Part shown: positions 9,195 through 18,655 of the stretch, one piece after another
Position numbering within the stretch: the first letter of the stretch is position 1
Layout: each line of letters starts with the position of its first letter
NCBI GenBank assembly: GCA_000223255.2
Contig: AFUT01000003.1
Span: 248,001 to 312,000 of the forward strand
Direction: 5' to 3'
Source of the DNA: Streptococcus infantis SK970
GTDB taxonomy: Bacteria > Bacillota > Bacilli > Lactobacillales > Streptococcaceae
Length of the DNA stretch: 64,000 nt
The notes under the pieces: model-generated
Databases searched by the model: none
What the model was told of the DNA's origin: nothing
What the model saw: only the letters and a program-made list of their open reading frames with translations
Made by a program: the position numbers and the translations under genes

Positions 9195-10426
9195 CATCTC
9201 TTCTCCCATCTCTTTCGAATCACGTAAGACACACCTGCCGCAAGCACAAGCGGTATTGTCAAACTCCAAGCCTGTCCAGTAAATCCAAGGGTCAGGGCAA
9301 TGGCTGTCAGAGGAGCTTCTAAAGTCGTCCCTAAAAAGACGGTCGCTCCGAGTAACATCCCTAGAACAGGATCTACATGAATGCCAACAACTGACATCAA
9401 TAAAGTCACTAAGTAGCCAGACCCTATTCCAAGGGCAAATGATGGTGTCAAGGTCCCTCCATAGGCACCATTGTGCAAGAGGAGATAAACCAGAAGCCCC
9501 TTCACTGCAAGACTCAGTGGAAGATAAGGAATCGGCTGGCTAGACAACAAAGCTTGGGCTAGTACCTGGCCATTTCCCATAAAGATTGGAAAAAAGACTG
9601 CCAAGCTCCCCAGCAAAAGAAAGGCTAGAGGAAGAGCCCAGAGAATCGTCCCGTCCTTCCGCCGTTTGTGACTAGACCGCTTGGCGAGAAAAGCAAAGAC
9701 CAGAGCCAAGGGAGTGACCAAGAAAGCAATCACAATAGCCTGTAAGAAGCCGCTAGCCGACCATGAGACTGCGGACAGGTGATAAACGGCCTCCTGACCA
9801 ACGATGGACTGAGCGACCCAGGTGGCCAGATAAGTACTGGTCAAAACCAGTAGAAAGTTCTGACAACTGTAGGCGAGTCCTAAGGTCTCAAAGACGAATA
9901 AGCTGCTGGCAAAGGGGACCTGATAGACCGCAGCCAAACCAGCTCCTGCACCACAGGCTATTAAAACTTTTCGCTCTTTAACAGTCAAGGACAAGGCTTT
10001 GCCCAACCGACCAGCTAGAAGAGCCCCGACCTCACGTGGGGCTCCTTCTTTTCCGACCGATGCGCCTGCTCCGACAATAGCAACCTGCATCCCTGCATGA
10101 AGGAGGTGGGCCAAGGTGGCAGGTTCCCTGTCTCCAGCGAGGTCAATTTGCTGGCGAATAGAGAGGATCCTATGATGTCTTTGCAGGATATACCAAAAGC
10201 CAGCTGCCAAGACCCCTGTCACACACAAGACCAGGAATCTACGGAACCCTCCAGCTTCTTGGAATTGCTGGAGCAAATCCGAGCTATCTTGGCCAAAAGC
10301 AAGCCATTGAACACCTTCTAGTAGATAATGGCAGGCAATTCCGACCAGTCCAGTCGCTATTCCCAATGATAAGGTGGCTAAAAGCAACCTTATTCCGTAG
10401 GGTAGGCTTTGGAGTTGTGCTTTCAT
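9194..10426 (-). CDS. CLC-family chloride channel / transporter
   Basis: Integral membrane anion channel or H+/Cl- exchanger, 410 residues with about ten hydrophobic helices. The selectivity motif appears as GAGASVGKEGAPREVGALL; the conserved glutamate of GKEGP is present although the following residue is Ala rather than Pro. The start taken is ATG 10426; an in-frame TTG at 10444 would overlap punA, and neither has a clear ribosome site. It lies 4 nt after punA, so translation is probably coupled. Confidence 0.88.
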   Translation of the reverse strand: MKAQLQSLPYGIRLLLATLSLGIATGLVGIACHYLLEGVQWLAFGQDSSDLLQQFQEAGGFRRFLVLCVTGVLAAGFWYILQRHHRILSIRQQIDLAGDREPATLAHLLHAGMQVAIVGAGASVGKEGAPREVGALLAGRLGKALSLTVKERKVLIACGAGAGLAAVYQVPFASSLFVFETLGLAYSCQNFLLVLTSTYLATWVAQSIVGQEAVYHLSAVSWSASGFLQAIVIAFLVTPLALVFAFLAKRSSHKRRKDGTILWALPLAFLLLGSLAVFFPIFMGNGQVLAQALLSSQPIPYLPLSLAVKGLLVYLLLHNGAYGGTLTPSFALGIGSGYLVTLLMSVVGIHVDPVLGMLLGATVFLGTTLEAPLTAIALTLGFTGQAWSLTIPLVLAAGVSYVIRKRWEKR

Positions 10427-10430
10427 AGGA

Positions 10431-11240
10431 TTAGAGTTCAGCAAGAATCGCTTTTAGCAATCCTTTGAAGTCGCCTTTAACACGTTCTGTCACTTCTACT
10501 ACCTCTTCGTGATTAAGCTCCTCTTGGAAACCAGCCGCAAAGTTAGTAATACATGAAATACCAAGAACCTTCAAACCAGAATGTGCTGCAACGATGACTT
10601 CAGGAACTGTTGACATCCCGACAGCATCTGCCCCAAGTGTCTTATAGGCACGGATTTCAGCTGGAGTTTCGTAAGTTGGACCAGTTACACCGATATAAAC
10701 ACCATCATCAAGTTTAACACCAAGTTTTTCAGCAACTGCATGCGCTGTAGCACGATATTCTGGAGTGTAAGCTTTTGACATATCAGGGAAACGTGGACCA
10801 AAGTCATCCAAGTTTTCACCAATCAATGGGTTTTGACCAGTCATGTTGATGTGGTCAGTGATAGCCATCAAGGTACCTGGACCAAATCCGATACCACCAG
10901 CAGCGTTGGTTACAATCACACCTTCACAGCCCAAAACTTTCATGATACGAACTGGGAAAGTAACAACCTCAAGAGGGTTTCCTTCGTAGAAGTGGAAACG
11001 ACCTTGAAGAGCCAAGACTTTACGTCCTGCAAGCCCACCATAAACCAATTTACCAGCGTGACCAACTACTGTAGAACGGCCCCAGTTTGGGATATCTGCA
11101 TAATCTACTACAACTGGATTTTCGATTTCTTCAGCTAATTCTCCAAGTCCTGATCCAAGAATCAAGCCGAACTCTGGGGCTTCAACTCCCTTTTCTTTCA
11201 AGAAAGCAGCTGTTTCATTGATTTTTTCTAATAATGTCAT
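10431..11240 (-). CDS. punA: purine-nucleoside phosphorylase, PNP/MTAP type (inosine-guanosine)
   Basis: Trimeric PNP acting on inosine and guanosine; 269 residues. The motifs GLILGSGLG, the phosphate/His segment GRFHFYEG, VTNAAGGIG and VGMSTVPEV are all present. It is the second purine-nucleoside phosphorylase of this cluster, distinct in family from DeoD at 7.3-8.0 kb. Confidence 0.95.
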   Translation of the reverse strand: MTLLEKINETAAFLKEKGVEAPEFGLILGSGLGELAEEIENPVVVDYADIPNWGRSTVVGHAGKLVYGGLAGRKVLALQGRFHFYEGNPLEVVTFPVRIMKVLGCEGVIVTNAAGGIGFGPGTLMAITDHINMTGQNPLIGENLDDFGPRFPDMSKAYTPEYRATAHAVAEKLGVKLDDGVYIGVTGPTYETPAEIRAYKTLGADAVGMSTVPEVIVAAHSGLKVLGISCITNFAAGFQEELNHEEVVEVTERVKGDFKGLLKAILAEL

Positions 11241-11254
11241 TATCTATCTCCTTC

Positions 11255-11797
11255 TTATTGTTTTAAAAAATGACCAATTTTGTCAAAGGTATTAGCGTTA
11301 CGAATGGTAATATTGCCATAGAAAGGCATCTTAAGCAAGTGCTTGTGATAAGCTGTTTTTGCGTAGGTTTCTTCTGACAATTTGCCCCAAAAGATTCCTA
11401 GTTTCCCAAAATGAAGCACTTCATCGACCAGTTCCAAACTGTTCACTTTCTCGATGACTTGATCCACATCCAAGCCCTCAGTGTAAAAGAGCACATCCTT
11501 ACGAGCCATCTCATGGTTCCACCAATCGGGAAGATTTCTAAGCTCCTCTTCATAGTCTTCCAGACTCAACAAGGAAAAACTCTGAATAAATGGATAATGT
11601 CTTTCAAAGAATCCCTTTAAATCCTCAACTAACTGAATCCTAGCCATATTTGTATCAAAGAAAATATTGCCACTATTGATGTAGCTTTCAACACTCTCTA
11701 ATCCTAACTCCGTCAATTCTTGACGCAACTGAGCCATGACCACCTTGTTCTTTCCACCGACATTAATGCCTCTAACAAGTAGAGCGTAACGAATCAT
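11255..11797 (-). CDS. DUF1697 family protein
   Basis: A 180-residue protein with the DUF1697 opening YALLVRGINVGGKNKV and the ESYINSGNIFF segment. The family is widespread and its function unknown. It lies between deoB and punA with gaps of 1 and 14 nt, so it is part of the same transcript. Confidence 0.88.
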   Translation of the reverse strand: MIRYALLVRGINVGGKNKVVMAQLRQELTELGLESVESYINSGNIFFDTNMARIQLVEDLKGFFERHYPFIQSFSLLSLEDYEEELRNLPDWWNHEMARKDVLFYTEGLDVDQVIEKVNSLELVDEVLHFGKLGIFWGKLSEETYAKTAYHKHLLKMPFYGNITIRNANTFDKIGHFLKQ

Positions 11798-11798
11798 C

Positions 11799-13010
11799 TT
11801 AAACTAATTTATCTAAGAAACTTTCACCAATCATGGCAGTTTCAACGCCAAAGTTATCCGCAATTGTTGCTGAGATGTCGGCGAAGTGTCCAACTGGGAT
11901 CAAGCCACTACCTTTGAAGGATGGGCTGTAAGCCAAAAGTGGGATGTATTCACGAGTATGGTCAGTACCAGCATAGGTTGGGTCGTTACCATGGTCGGCA
12001 GTAATCAAAAGTAAATCATCTTCTCTCATGGCTGCCATAATTTCAGGCAAGCGCTCATCAAACTCATGCAAGCAATCACGGTAACCATGTGGATCACGAC
12101 GGTGTCCGTATAGGGCATCGAAGTCAACCAAGTTAGTGAATGAGAAGCCATGTTTAAAATCTTCTGATTTCATAGCCTTGATCAAGTTGTCAATACCGTG
12201 GCTGTTTGATTTGTTGTGGCCCATATCGTGGTTGATACCAGCACCGTTGAAGATATCGTTAATCTTACCAACTGCATATGTATCGATACCAGCTTCGTTC
12301 AATTTATCCAAAACTGTTGGCGCAAATGGAGATACAGCCAAGTCACGACGGTTAGCCGTACGTGTGAAGTTTCCTGGCACTCCAACATAAGGGCGAGCGA
12401 TGATACGTCCTAGAAGGGCTGGACGTTCCAACGTAATCGAACGAGCATATTCACAGATACGGTAGAGTTCATCCAAAGGAATGATGTCTTCGTGAGCTGC
12501 GATTTGAAGAACTGGGTCAGCTGATGTATAGATGATCAACTCGCCTGTTTCCATTTGACGTGGTCCGAAGTCATCGATAACAGCTGTACCAGAATAAGGT
12601 TTGTTAGCTTCTCGGATGACCTTACGGCCTGAGAACTCTTCAATCTTTGTAATAATTTCTTCAGGGAATCCATTCCAGAAAGTATCAAAAGGTTCAGTGA
12701 TATTAAGTCCCATGATTTCCCAGTGACCTGTCATGGTATCTTTACCTAGAGATACCTCTTCAAGCTTGGTTGCATATCCAGTTGGATTGCTTTCAACTGG
12801 AACTGTCTTCAATGGTGTCTCGCGAGGAATGTTCCCAAGACCAAGTTTTGCCATATTTGGTACATTTAAACCTACTGATTTTGAAATGTGTCCAAGCGTG
12901 TCTGATGCACCATCAGGAACACCCGCATTTACAAAGTTATGAGCATCTGGTGCTGCACCAATCCCTACAGAATCTAGTACCACCAAGTGAATACGATTAA
13001 ATTTTGGCAT
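11799..13010 (-). CDS. deoB: phosphopentomutase
   Basis: Interconverts (deoxy)ribose 1- and 5-phosphate, linking nucleoside phosphorolysis to DeoC and the pentose phosphate pathway. The 403-residue protein is of the alkaline phosphatase superfamily: metal-binding VVLDSVGIG at the start, [10 protein letters not shown] with the phosphorylated Thr, and the C-terminal [11 protein letters not shown] metal site. A well-formed AAGGAG ribosome site precedes it. Confidence 0.97.
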   Translation of the reverse strand: MPKFNRIHLVVLDSVGIGAAPDAHNFVNAGVPDGASDTLGHISKSVGLNVPNMAKLGLGNIPRETPLKTVPVESNPTGYATKLEEVSLGKDTMTGHWEIMGLNITEPFDTFWNGFPEEIITKIEEFSGRKVIREANKPYSGTAVIDDFGPRQMETGELIIYTSADPVLQIAAHEDIIPLDELYRICEYARSITLERPALLGRIIARPYVGVPGNFTRTANRRDLAVSPFAPTVLDKLNEAGIDTYAVGKINDIFNGAGINHDMGHNKSNSHGIDNLIKAMKSEDFKHGFSFTNLVDFDALYGHRRDPHGYRDCLHEFDERLPEIMAAMREDDLLLITADHGNDPTYAGTDHTREYIPLLAYSPSFKGSGLIPVGHFADISATIADNFGVETAMIGESFLDKLV

Positions 13011-13033
13011 AGTGTGTCTCCTTTTTATTTTGA

Positions 13034-13717
13034 TTATTTTGCTTTTGTTGAAGTTAAAACCTGAACGCCCTCTTGTCCAGCAACGATAACCTTATCCACC
13101 ATTTGGTTAAACAAGCCGTGCTCGACGACACCAACGACATGATCCAATTCTTGTCCCAGAGCAATTGGATCTTCAATCACTTCCAAGGCGAGGTCAATGA
13201 TAAAGTTCTGCATATCCGTCACAAAACGTTGGCCATCCTTTTCACGGAAGCTCGGTTTATAGCCAGCTCGCTCAAATCTACGAAATACCTGTTCGGCACC
13301 GTACTGAACAACCTCTACAGGTAATTTAAAAGCTCCCAGTTTTTCGACTAATTTACTTTCATCAACGACCCAGATATATTCTTTAGATGGAGTTGCTACT
13401 ACCTTCTCCATGAGAAGGGCACCTCCACCACCTTTGATGCCATTAAACTGACTGTCTACTTCATCCGCACCATCCACGGTCAGATCTACAAAATCCACTT
13501 GGTCAATTGACTTAAGAGGAATATTGTGCCCTTCTGCCTGCTTGCTGGTCACACTAGAAGTCGTTACAGCTGTAATCTGCAAGCCTTCTTCCTTGATGCG
13601 ACGACCTATTTCTTCTACGAAATAGTAGGCAGTTGAGCCTGTTCCAAGCCCGACAACCATACCATCTTTGACGAACTCAGCAGCCTTAATCCCTGCCATT
13701 TTTTTCAGATTTTCCAC
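13034..13717 (-). CDS. rpiA: ribose-5-phosphate isomerase A
   Basis: Converts ribose 5-phosphate to ribulose 5-phosphate. The 227-residue protein has [11 protein letters not shown] near residue 23, VDGADEVD, the catalytic Glu in [11 protein letters not shown], and the lysine-bearing [10 protein letters not shown]. It is the first gene of the rpiA-deoB-DUF1697-punA cluster. Confidence 0.97.
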   Translation of the reverse strand: MENLKKMAGIKAAEFVKDGMVVGLGTGSTAYYFVEEIGRRIKEEGLQITAVTTSSVTSKQAEGHNIPLKSIDQVDFVDLTVDGADEVDSQFNGIKGGGGALLMEKVVATPSKEYIWVVDESKLVEKLGAFKLPVEVVQYGAEQVFRRFERAGYKPSFREKDGQRFVTDMQNFIIDLALEVIEDPIALGQELDHVVGVVEHGLFNQMVDKVIVAGQEGVQVLTSTKAK

Positions 13718-13785
13718 TTATACACCTCCAAATAGAGCTACTTCTATTATATCATGAATACGCTTCAAATTCATCCAAATATCAG

Positions 13786-13815
13786 AAAAACCCGAACAAT
13801 TTATGTCGGGTTTTT
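13786..13815 (-). terminator. terminator after U32 peptidase gene
   Basis: CCCGA/TCGGG stem (13791-13795 with 13806-13810) flanked by A5 and T5. It lies 6 nt past the U32 gene stop and before the rpiA promoter region. Confidence 0.8.
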
Positions 13816-13820
13816 GATTC

Positions 13821-14750
13821 TTATTTAACCATATCAGGATCGTAGTCGTAAAATCCAGTATCCAAGAAACGATTTTTAGGATGGAGCTTGCGAACTTCTT
13901 CATCTAGCAAGAAGGCTTGGTCATGTGTGAAGTTCCCTTCTTGAATCAAATTGCTCGCTTGGATAAAAAGTTTTGCAATTTCTACAAAGTTTTGGCCAGG
14001 TGTATAAAGACCTTCAAGCTTCCAATGGGTAAAACCATGCTCAACTAATTCAGTTAACTTGGTCATTAAGTCAAGGTCATTGTTAGCAAAGATATGAGTT
14101 CCATGATTGTCTTCAAAAATAGAGTAATGACTCTCTGGATCACTTGGCTCGGCTAAGAACAAATCACGTTGACGAGATTTTTCATCATCAATCTGTGTGA
14201 AATTATAGTAGTTTTGCAAGAGTGGACGCTTCGAATGGTGGATGACACTAGCACCGTATACCAAGACCTCAGCAGGAATTTCTAAAATTTCAGGCATTTT
14301 GAAAAGTTCTGCAGATGGGATTTCACGCGCCAAAACTGCTTCTGACGCTCCTGCTTTTTGTCCCCAGAAGTTAATCTGACGACTGCTTGTGACCATGGTT
14401 GATGCGTCATAGATGGTTTTAAAAGAATAGCCATCACGGTTAACCACATAAAAGACACCTGCGTCTCCAACTGTGATATAGTCCGTTTTGATTTCTTCTA
14501 AAAAGTCCAAGAAGGGCTTGATACGGTCCATCATGTCTTGGTGCATAAGAGCATTGACCGCAACAATTAATTCCTTACCTGCATCATGGACGAGCTCTGC
14601 GATTGTGCGCAATTCTTCATGACTAAAGGTTGTCGGTAAACGAAGTCCAAAATCCTTCTCCCCGACATAAATGCGGTCGACACCAGCTTCAAGTAGCTGT
14701 TTTACTTGTTCAATACTTTCAGCAGTTGCTGTAATGATAATCTTTTCCAT
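13821..14750 (-). CDS. peptidase U32 family protein
   Basis: A 309-residue member of the U32 (collagenase-like) family in its short YrrN-like form. It shows the N-terminal barrel strands (LLEAGVDRIYVGEKDFGLR), IVAVNALMHQ and DYITVGDAGVF. The substrate is unknown; several bacterial U32 proteins act in RNA or ubiquinone hydroxylation, so protease activity should not be assumed. Single-gene unit ending in the terminator at 13.8 kb. Confidence 0.85.
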   Translation of the reverse strand: MEKIIITATAESIEQVKQLLEAGVDRIYVGEKDFGLRLPTTFSHEELRTIAELVHDAGKELIVAVNALMHQDMMDRIKPFLDFLEEIKTDYITVGDAGVFYVVNRDGYSFKTIYDASTMVTSSRQINFWGQKAGASEAVLAREIPSAELFKMPEILEIPAEVLVYGASVIHHSKRPLLQNYYNFTQIDDEKSRQRDLFLAEPSDPESHYSIFEDNHGTHIFANNDLDLMTKLTELVEHGFTHWKLEGLYTPGQNFVEIAKLFIQASNLIQEGNFTHDQAFLLDEEVRKLHPKNRFLDTGFYDYDPDMVK

Positions 14751-14820
14751 AGAGAAAATTATACCACATTTCCAAAAAATCAGCTATATAGAAAAGTGGG
14801 TCTTGTTAGTCCAAATTTTA

Positions 14821-14855
14821 AAAAAGTGAACCGTATCACTAACAGTTCACTTTTT
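14821..14855 (-). terminator. ABC exporter operon terminator
   Basis: AAAAAGTGAAC (14821-14831) pairs with GTTCACTTTTT (14845-14855). It lies 5 nt past the ATPase stop. Confidence 0.85.
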
Positions 14856-14859
14856 CGTT

Positions 14860-15540
14860 TTATGCTTGTGTCTTTTCAACAAGTCGTCCGTCATTCATCA
14901 CATAAATACGGTCAACCTTATCTAGTAAGCGAGTATCATGCGTAATCATGACAACTCCCCTGCCTTGCTCATGGGCAATTGAAGCCAGCATATCTGTAAC
15001 CTGGTAAGCACGTTGCGTATCCAAGCTAGCAGTCGGCTCATCTGCAAGTACGATGCTCGGATTATTGTATAGGGCTCTAGCAATTGCAGCTCGTTGACGT
15101 TCTCCACCTGAGAGAGCTTTGGGATAGTGGTTTTGAACCTTTTCCAAGTCCAACAAACTGAACAACTCTTGTCGGTTACTTTTTATAGATTTCTTTTTAT
15201 CCAAACGGTCAATTAAATCTAATTGCTCCTTAACCGTTAAAAAGGGAATCAAATTTGAAGCTTGGAGGATAAAGCCAAATTCACTAAAGCGCAAATCCGT
15301 TTTTTCTTTCTCGGTTAGATTTCCAGTCTCTTTTCCCTTTACCAGAATCTTTCCACTTGAAGCTTCCTGAAGTTGGCCTAGAGTCGTTAAAAAGGTTGTT
15401 TTACCTGATCCAGAAGGCCCCACAATGGCTACAAACTCACCTGCGTTAAGCTGAAAATTGGTCTCATGGAGAGCTGTAACTTTCATATTGCCTTCGCCAT
15501 AAGTTTTTGTCACTTGAATCATCTCAATTAATGTCGTCAT
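14860..15540 (-). CDS. ABC transporter ATP-binding protein (MacB/LolD-like)
   Basis: ATPase partner of the FtsX-type permease upstream; 226 residues. Walker A is GPSGSGKT, Q-loop FILQASNLIPF, signature LSGGERQRAA, Walker B VLADEPTASLD and switch His MITHDTR. The start is ATG 15540 with GGAG; the longer frame upstream runs into the permease gene. Exporters of this class usually handle peptides, lipids or antimicrobials; the substrate is not shown. Confidence 0.92.
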   Translation of the reverse strand: MTTLIEMIQVTKTYGEGNMKVTALHETNFQLNAGEFVAIVGPSGSGKTTFLTTLGQLQEASSGKILVKGKETGNLTEKEKTDLRFSEFGFILQASNLIPFLTVKEQLDLIDRLDKKKSIKSNRQELFSLLDLEKVQNHYPKALSGGERQRAAIARALYNNPSIVLADEPTASLDTQRAYQVTDMLASIAHEQGRGVVMITHDTRLLDKVDRIYVMNDGRLVEKTQA

Positions 15541-15553
15541 ATCATTCTCCTTT

Positions 15554-16609
15554 TCATTCTGCAATGGCCGTAATTGGATCCACTTTAAGTAGACGTGGAA
15601 GCGAAATGACGCCACCTAGTAGTGCCATCAAGCAAATGACCAGGCTTAACATAAAGTAAGCTAACCAACTAGGGTAGAAAAAGAAGGTTGCAGGTAAGAC
15701 TAAAATGACAGCCCAAATGGCTACTAAGGCTAATCCAATACCCAAACCAGATAAGAGAAAGATTTGACAGAAAAGGGACCATACGATGGATTTTATCTGA
15801 ATTCCTTGTGCTCGCATAATGCCATAGAGGCCTAATTTTTGAATAGTAATGATGTAGATAAAAATTCCTACAATCAGACCTGTAATGACAATCATAGCTA
15901 GAATCATTCCTGAGAATACATTGACCTGAGGGGTATAGCCAGGAATTTTTGAAATCATTTTTTGAATAGAAATCTGCTTCAAACCATCGCCAGTCACTTC
16001 TACATCATTTTGCAATACCAATGCAGAGATAGAGCGATTAGCTTTTGTTGTTCCTTGTATATTTCAATACGTTGTCAGGCTCGTAAAGACAACAGGTTCT
16101 GTGAAAAATTTATTTCCTTTGGTCAAACCTACAATCTTAAAACTTGTCTCGCTCCCGTTGAGTTGAATAGCGTCCCCAAGTTTGATGCCGTAATTTTCAA
16201 AAGACTGATCCACTACAACTTCTTGGTCATTTTCTGGATAATGCCCTTCAATCAAGGACGGAGAGATAAAACTGTCCCACTCTTGACCAAAAATAGAGAC
16301 ATTAATCTTGTCACTACTATCGATAAGGTTTGTTACAGCAAACATATAACTTAGGGGAACAGCATCCTCAGAAACCTTATCCTTGTAGTCTTTTTCAGGT
16401 ATAAAGGATGCAGTCAAATTGTCATTTGCATAATCGGATAGAACAACTCCTGTTGCTTTCCAATTATCGATAGCAGCCCTATTATTTCGAACGAGTCCTA
16501 AAGCCAAACTAGTCATAAAAAAGACCATAAAAGCAATGAGAAAAATGGTTGTTAGAATTAAACTGTATCGCAGTTTATTCTGTAAAATTTCTTTGATAGC
16601 AAGATACAT
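15554..16609 (-). pseudogene. FtsX-like ABC permease with in-frame TGA
   Basis: Membrane partner of the ATPase. It opens MYLAIKEILQNKLRYSLI with one membrane span, a roughly 200-residue extracellular domain and three C-terminal spans, 351 codons in all. Codon 182 is TGA (16064-16066); reading continues in the same frame afterwards (NIQGTTKANRSISALVLQ), so this is a point nonsense change (probably from TGG or CGA/AGA), not a frameshift like most others in the window. Ribosome site AAAGGAG precedes ATG 16609. Confidence 0.82.
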
Positions 16610-16978
16610 GCCAATCTCCTTTAACTATTCTGTTGTCGAGGGAACAAATCTTCTCTTCACCATAGCACTAAAGATAGAAAACTATCTTGTCATGAACAAC
16701 TAGAATCAATTTAAAAGAATCCTGTCCTTACTTCGAAATTGAATTTATTTGCATCTGTGTATGATTTTTATTCGTTTTAATCATCAAATTTCCACTCGTT
16801 GAAATAAGGGAAAAATAATAAAGATTAAACGGTTCACCCATCCTATCATTTTCCCTAAGGCATGTCAAGAAAACCGACTTTGTCCTTGAAAACAGATTTT
16901 ATGCAATTTGTAACCATCCTGTAATAATTCTCTCTTTAAAAAGTGATAAAATAGTAATGTATTGTTAAGGAGAGAAAT
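16610..16978. other. divergent intergenic region with a small inverted repeat
   Basis: 369 nt without a gene. It holds a perfect 7-bp inverted repeat (16671-16677 with 16682-16688, AAGATAG and CTATCTT) about 60 nt before the permease start, which could be an operator for the exporter. A TAAAAT box near 16947 may be the -10 of the DUF3270 gene. Nothing else recognised. Confidence 0.4.
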
Positions 16979-17254
16979 ATGCCCGCTAGAAAATTACACC
17001 CGTATGAGTTTGAACAAGAAAGTGTAAAAACTGCTCAGTTTCAAGATTATGTTCCAGAAAATGCTTCTGTCGCTAGTATAAAAGAAGTCCTATTTTTTGT
17101 AAACATCGCTTGCTTCTGCATCTTTTTAGCGATTTTTAGCTTTTTGTTCTTATCACTAAAAGTAAACACTGTCTTATCATTTGCTTTGGCTATCGGTCTT
17201 AGTCTTGTAGCATTGCAATTCCAGCGTACTTTTATCAAGAAAAGATTCAAATAG
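16979..17254 (+). CDS. DUF3270-like small membrane protein
   Basis: A 91-residue protein with a polar N-terminal half (residues 1-35) and two adjacent membrane spans (about residues 38-58 and 62-80), ending in a basic tail. It looks like the streptococcal DUF3270 family. GGAG precedes the ATG. Function unknown; it is divergent from the exporter operon. Confidence 0.7.
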   Translation: MPARKLHPYEFEQESVKTAQFQDYVPENASVASIKEVLFFVNIACFCIFLAIFSFLFLSLKVNTVLSFALAIGLSLVALQFQRTFIKKRFK

Positions 17255-17314
17255 GATGACCTTCACAATTCTGCTCTAACCTCAATAAGTTTGACAATTT
17301 ATTAAGATTCAAAT

Positions 17315-17355
17315 AAAGGACTCAGTTCTGTATAATTCAGATCCAAGTCCTTTTT
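17315..17355 (+). terminator. terminator after DUF3270 gene
   Basis: AAAGGACT (17315-17322) pairs with AGTCCTTT (17346-17353), followed by T5. The loop is long (23 nt). Confidence 0.65.
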
Positions 17356-17414
17356 ATGTTACTTTTTTATGCTCAACCATATTAGTATTTCCCTTTTTAA
17401 AATAACTTCTATAT

Positions 17415-17704
17415 GGCTAAAACTCTTCCCACAAGAGAAAACATATCCGGCTTAAACATACCATCATACTTAAGACAGTATATTTTCGAAACACTCTATC
17501 TTGTAACCCGCCTAAAAAGAAGATTTTCTCAATCATTTTTTCTGGGACTTATCACCATTTTTTTAACTATCTCTGAACCATAAAATCCATCAATTTTATC
17601 GTATTGACAAGCTTTTAATGCTGTAAGCCCTATCTATTTGATAATTGTAGTGATCTATAATCCAACTTTTTAAGTTCATAGATTCGAATCTTATTTTCGT
17701 ACAT
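17415..17704 (-). mobile_element. degenerate IS3-family (IS861-like) orfA remnant
   Basis: No intact ORF. Translating the minus strand and allowing two shifts gives an ordered series of orfA-like pieces. These are NKIRIYELKKLDYRSLQLSNR from 17704, then KIDGFYGSEIVKKM and ISPRKND, then MIEKIFFLGGLQDRV. The blocks match by eye the helix-turn-helix OrfA of IS861-type elements (KVQIYELRKQGYS, LIDRYGIE-VKK, YYSPDLK, IIDKVLLEGRSQK; recalled, not searched). orfB and terminal repeats are not seen, so this is a fossil. It fills most of the 531-nt gap 17255-17785. Confidence 0.55.
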
Positions 17705-17785
17705 TAATACAAAATTGACAGTACTTCAAAAGTTATAGTATTAATGCCTAACTTTTTACTGCAATTAATAGACTATTTTTGTTGC

Positions 17786-18544
17786 TTAAGTTTCCCAAGT
17801 AATCAAGAGATACATAAGACTAGATCCAAACATATCTGCCAAGGCATGCATGAGGAAGAATGGAAGCAGATTCTTGACCACATACTTGTACAAGAAATAA
17901 TATAAGAGACCATAAACAAAACCAATGACCAAAGCCCAGAGTAGTCCTTGATAGGTATGGAAAGAAATCCGAATTATAACGGAATACACTAGAACCAACC
18001 ACTTATGCTTTTCTTTTACTGAAGTCAGTAAACCCAAGAAGAAAAATTCTTCGTAAAAACCATTTAGAAGAGCATAACCAATGGCCATTGGCGTCAAGGC
18101 CATGAATTTTCTAATGATTTCCATGGGATCTATAAACGGAATCAACTGAGGATTAAAATAATTGTACTCACCGCTAAGGGTTGTTACAATATCTCCAATT
18201 ATTCCAACAACAGCAAAGATAAGGGGAACCCAAACTAACACTGACCAGGACAAGCGAATTGGAAGCTGCTTAAAATCATAGTTTCGAATCAGGAGGTAGA
18301 GCAAGGTAATCCCTAGCATAATCAACTGGAAAGTAAAATTACTCGAATAAGCTGCTCCATCACTTGATACATTTGTTGTAGTTTCCGCAACACTAGCAAC
18401 AGTTGAAGGTGATAGACTCTCCATAAATTGTTGAGTAGAACGGATGATAAACTCTCCAAACATTAAAACAGTGATAATCAGAATATCGAACCATTTTAAG
18501 TATCTTAAAGGTTTAGCAGTATGAATACATTGTATAAAATTCAT
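17786..18544 (-). CDS. CPBP family intramembrane glutamic endopeptidase
   Basis: A 252-residue polytopic protein of the Abi/CPBP (Rce1-like) family with about seven membrane spans. The first motif is EEFFFLG (glutamate pair, with Leu-Gly where many members have Arg), the second ISFHTYQG with a conserved His, and a final FLMHALAD with another His. In streptococci such proteins are linked to bacteriocin self-immunity, but no bacteriocin gene is adjacent. Confidence 0.85.
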   Translation of the reverse strand: MNFIQCIHTAKPLRYLKWFDILIITVLMFGEFIIRSTQQFMESLSPSTVASVAETTTNVSSDGAAYSSNFTFQLIMLGITLLYLLIRNYDFKQLPIRLSWSVLVWVPLIFAVVGIIGDIVTTLSGEYNYFNPQLIPFIDPMEIIRKFMALTPMAIGYALLNGFYEEFFFLGLLTSVKEKHKWLVLVYSVIIRISFHTYQGLLWALVIGFVYGLLYYFLYKYVVKNLLPFFLMHALADMFGSSLMYLLITWET

Positions 18545-18622
18545 ATTTCCTCCGTTTAGCTTATTTTTGTAACTTTATTATAAACTTTCAATCTTAAAAT
18601 TATATAAATTAATGCAGAACAT

Positions 18623-18649
18623 AAAAAACAACCTCTTTATAAGGTTGTT
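18623..18649 (-). terminator. terminator after EamA transporter gene
   Basis: AACAACCT (18627-18634) pairs with AGGTTGTT (18642-18649); on the minus strand six T follow. It lies 7 nt past the transporter stop. Confidence 0.85.
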
Positions 18650-18655
18650 CTGTCT

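Noticed and set aside
13718-13903. Minus-strand 61-codon open frame before rpiA
   Set aside because: Overlaps the U32 gene end and its terminator; no ribosome site.
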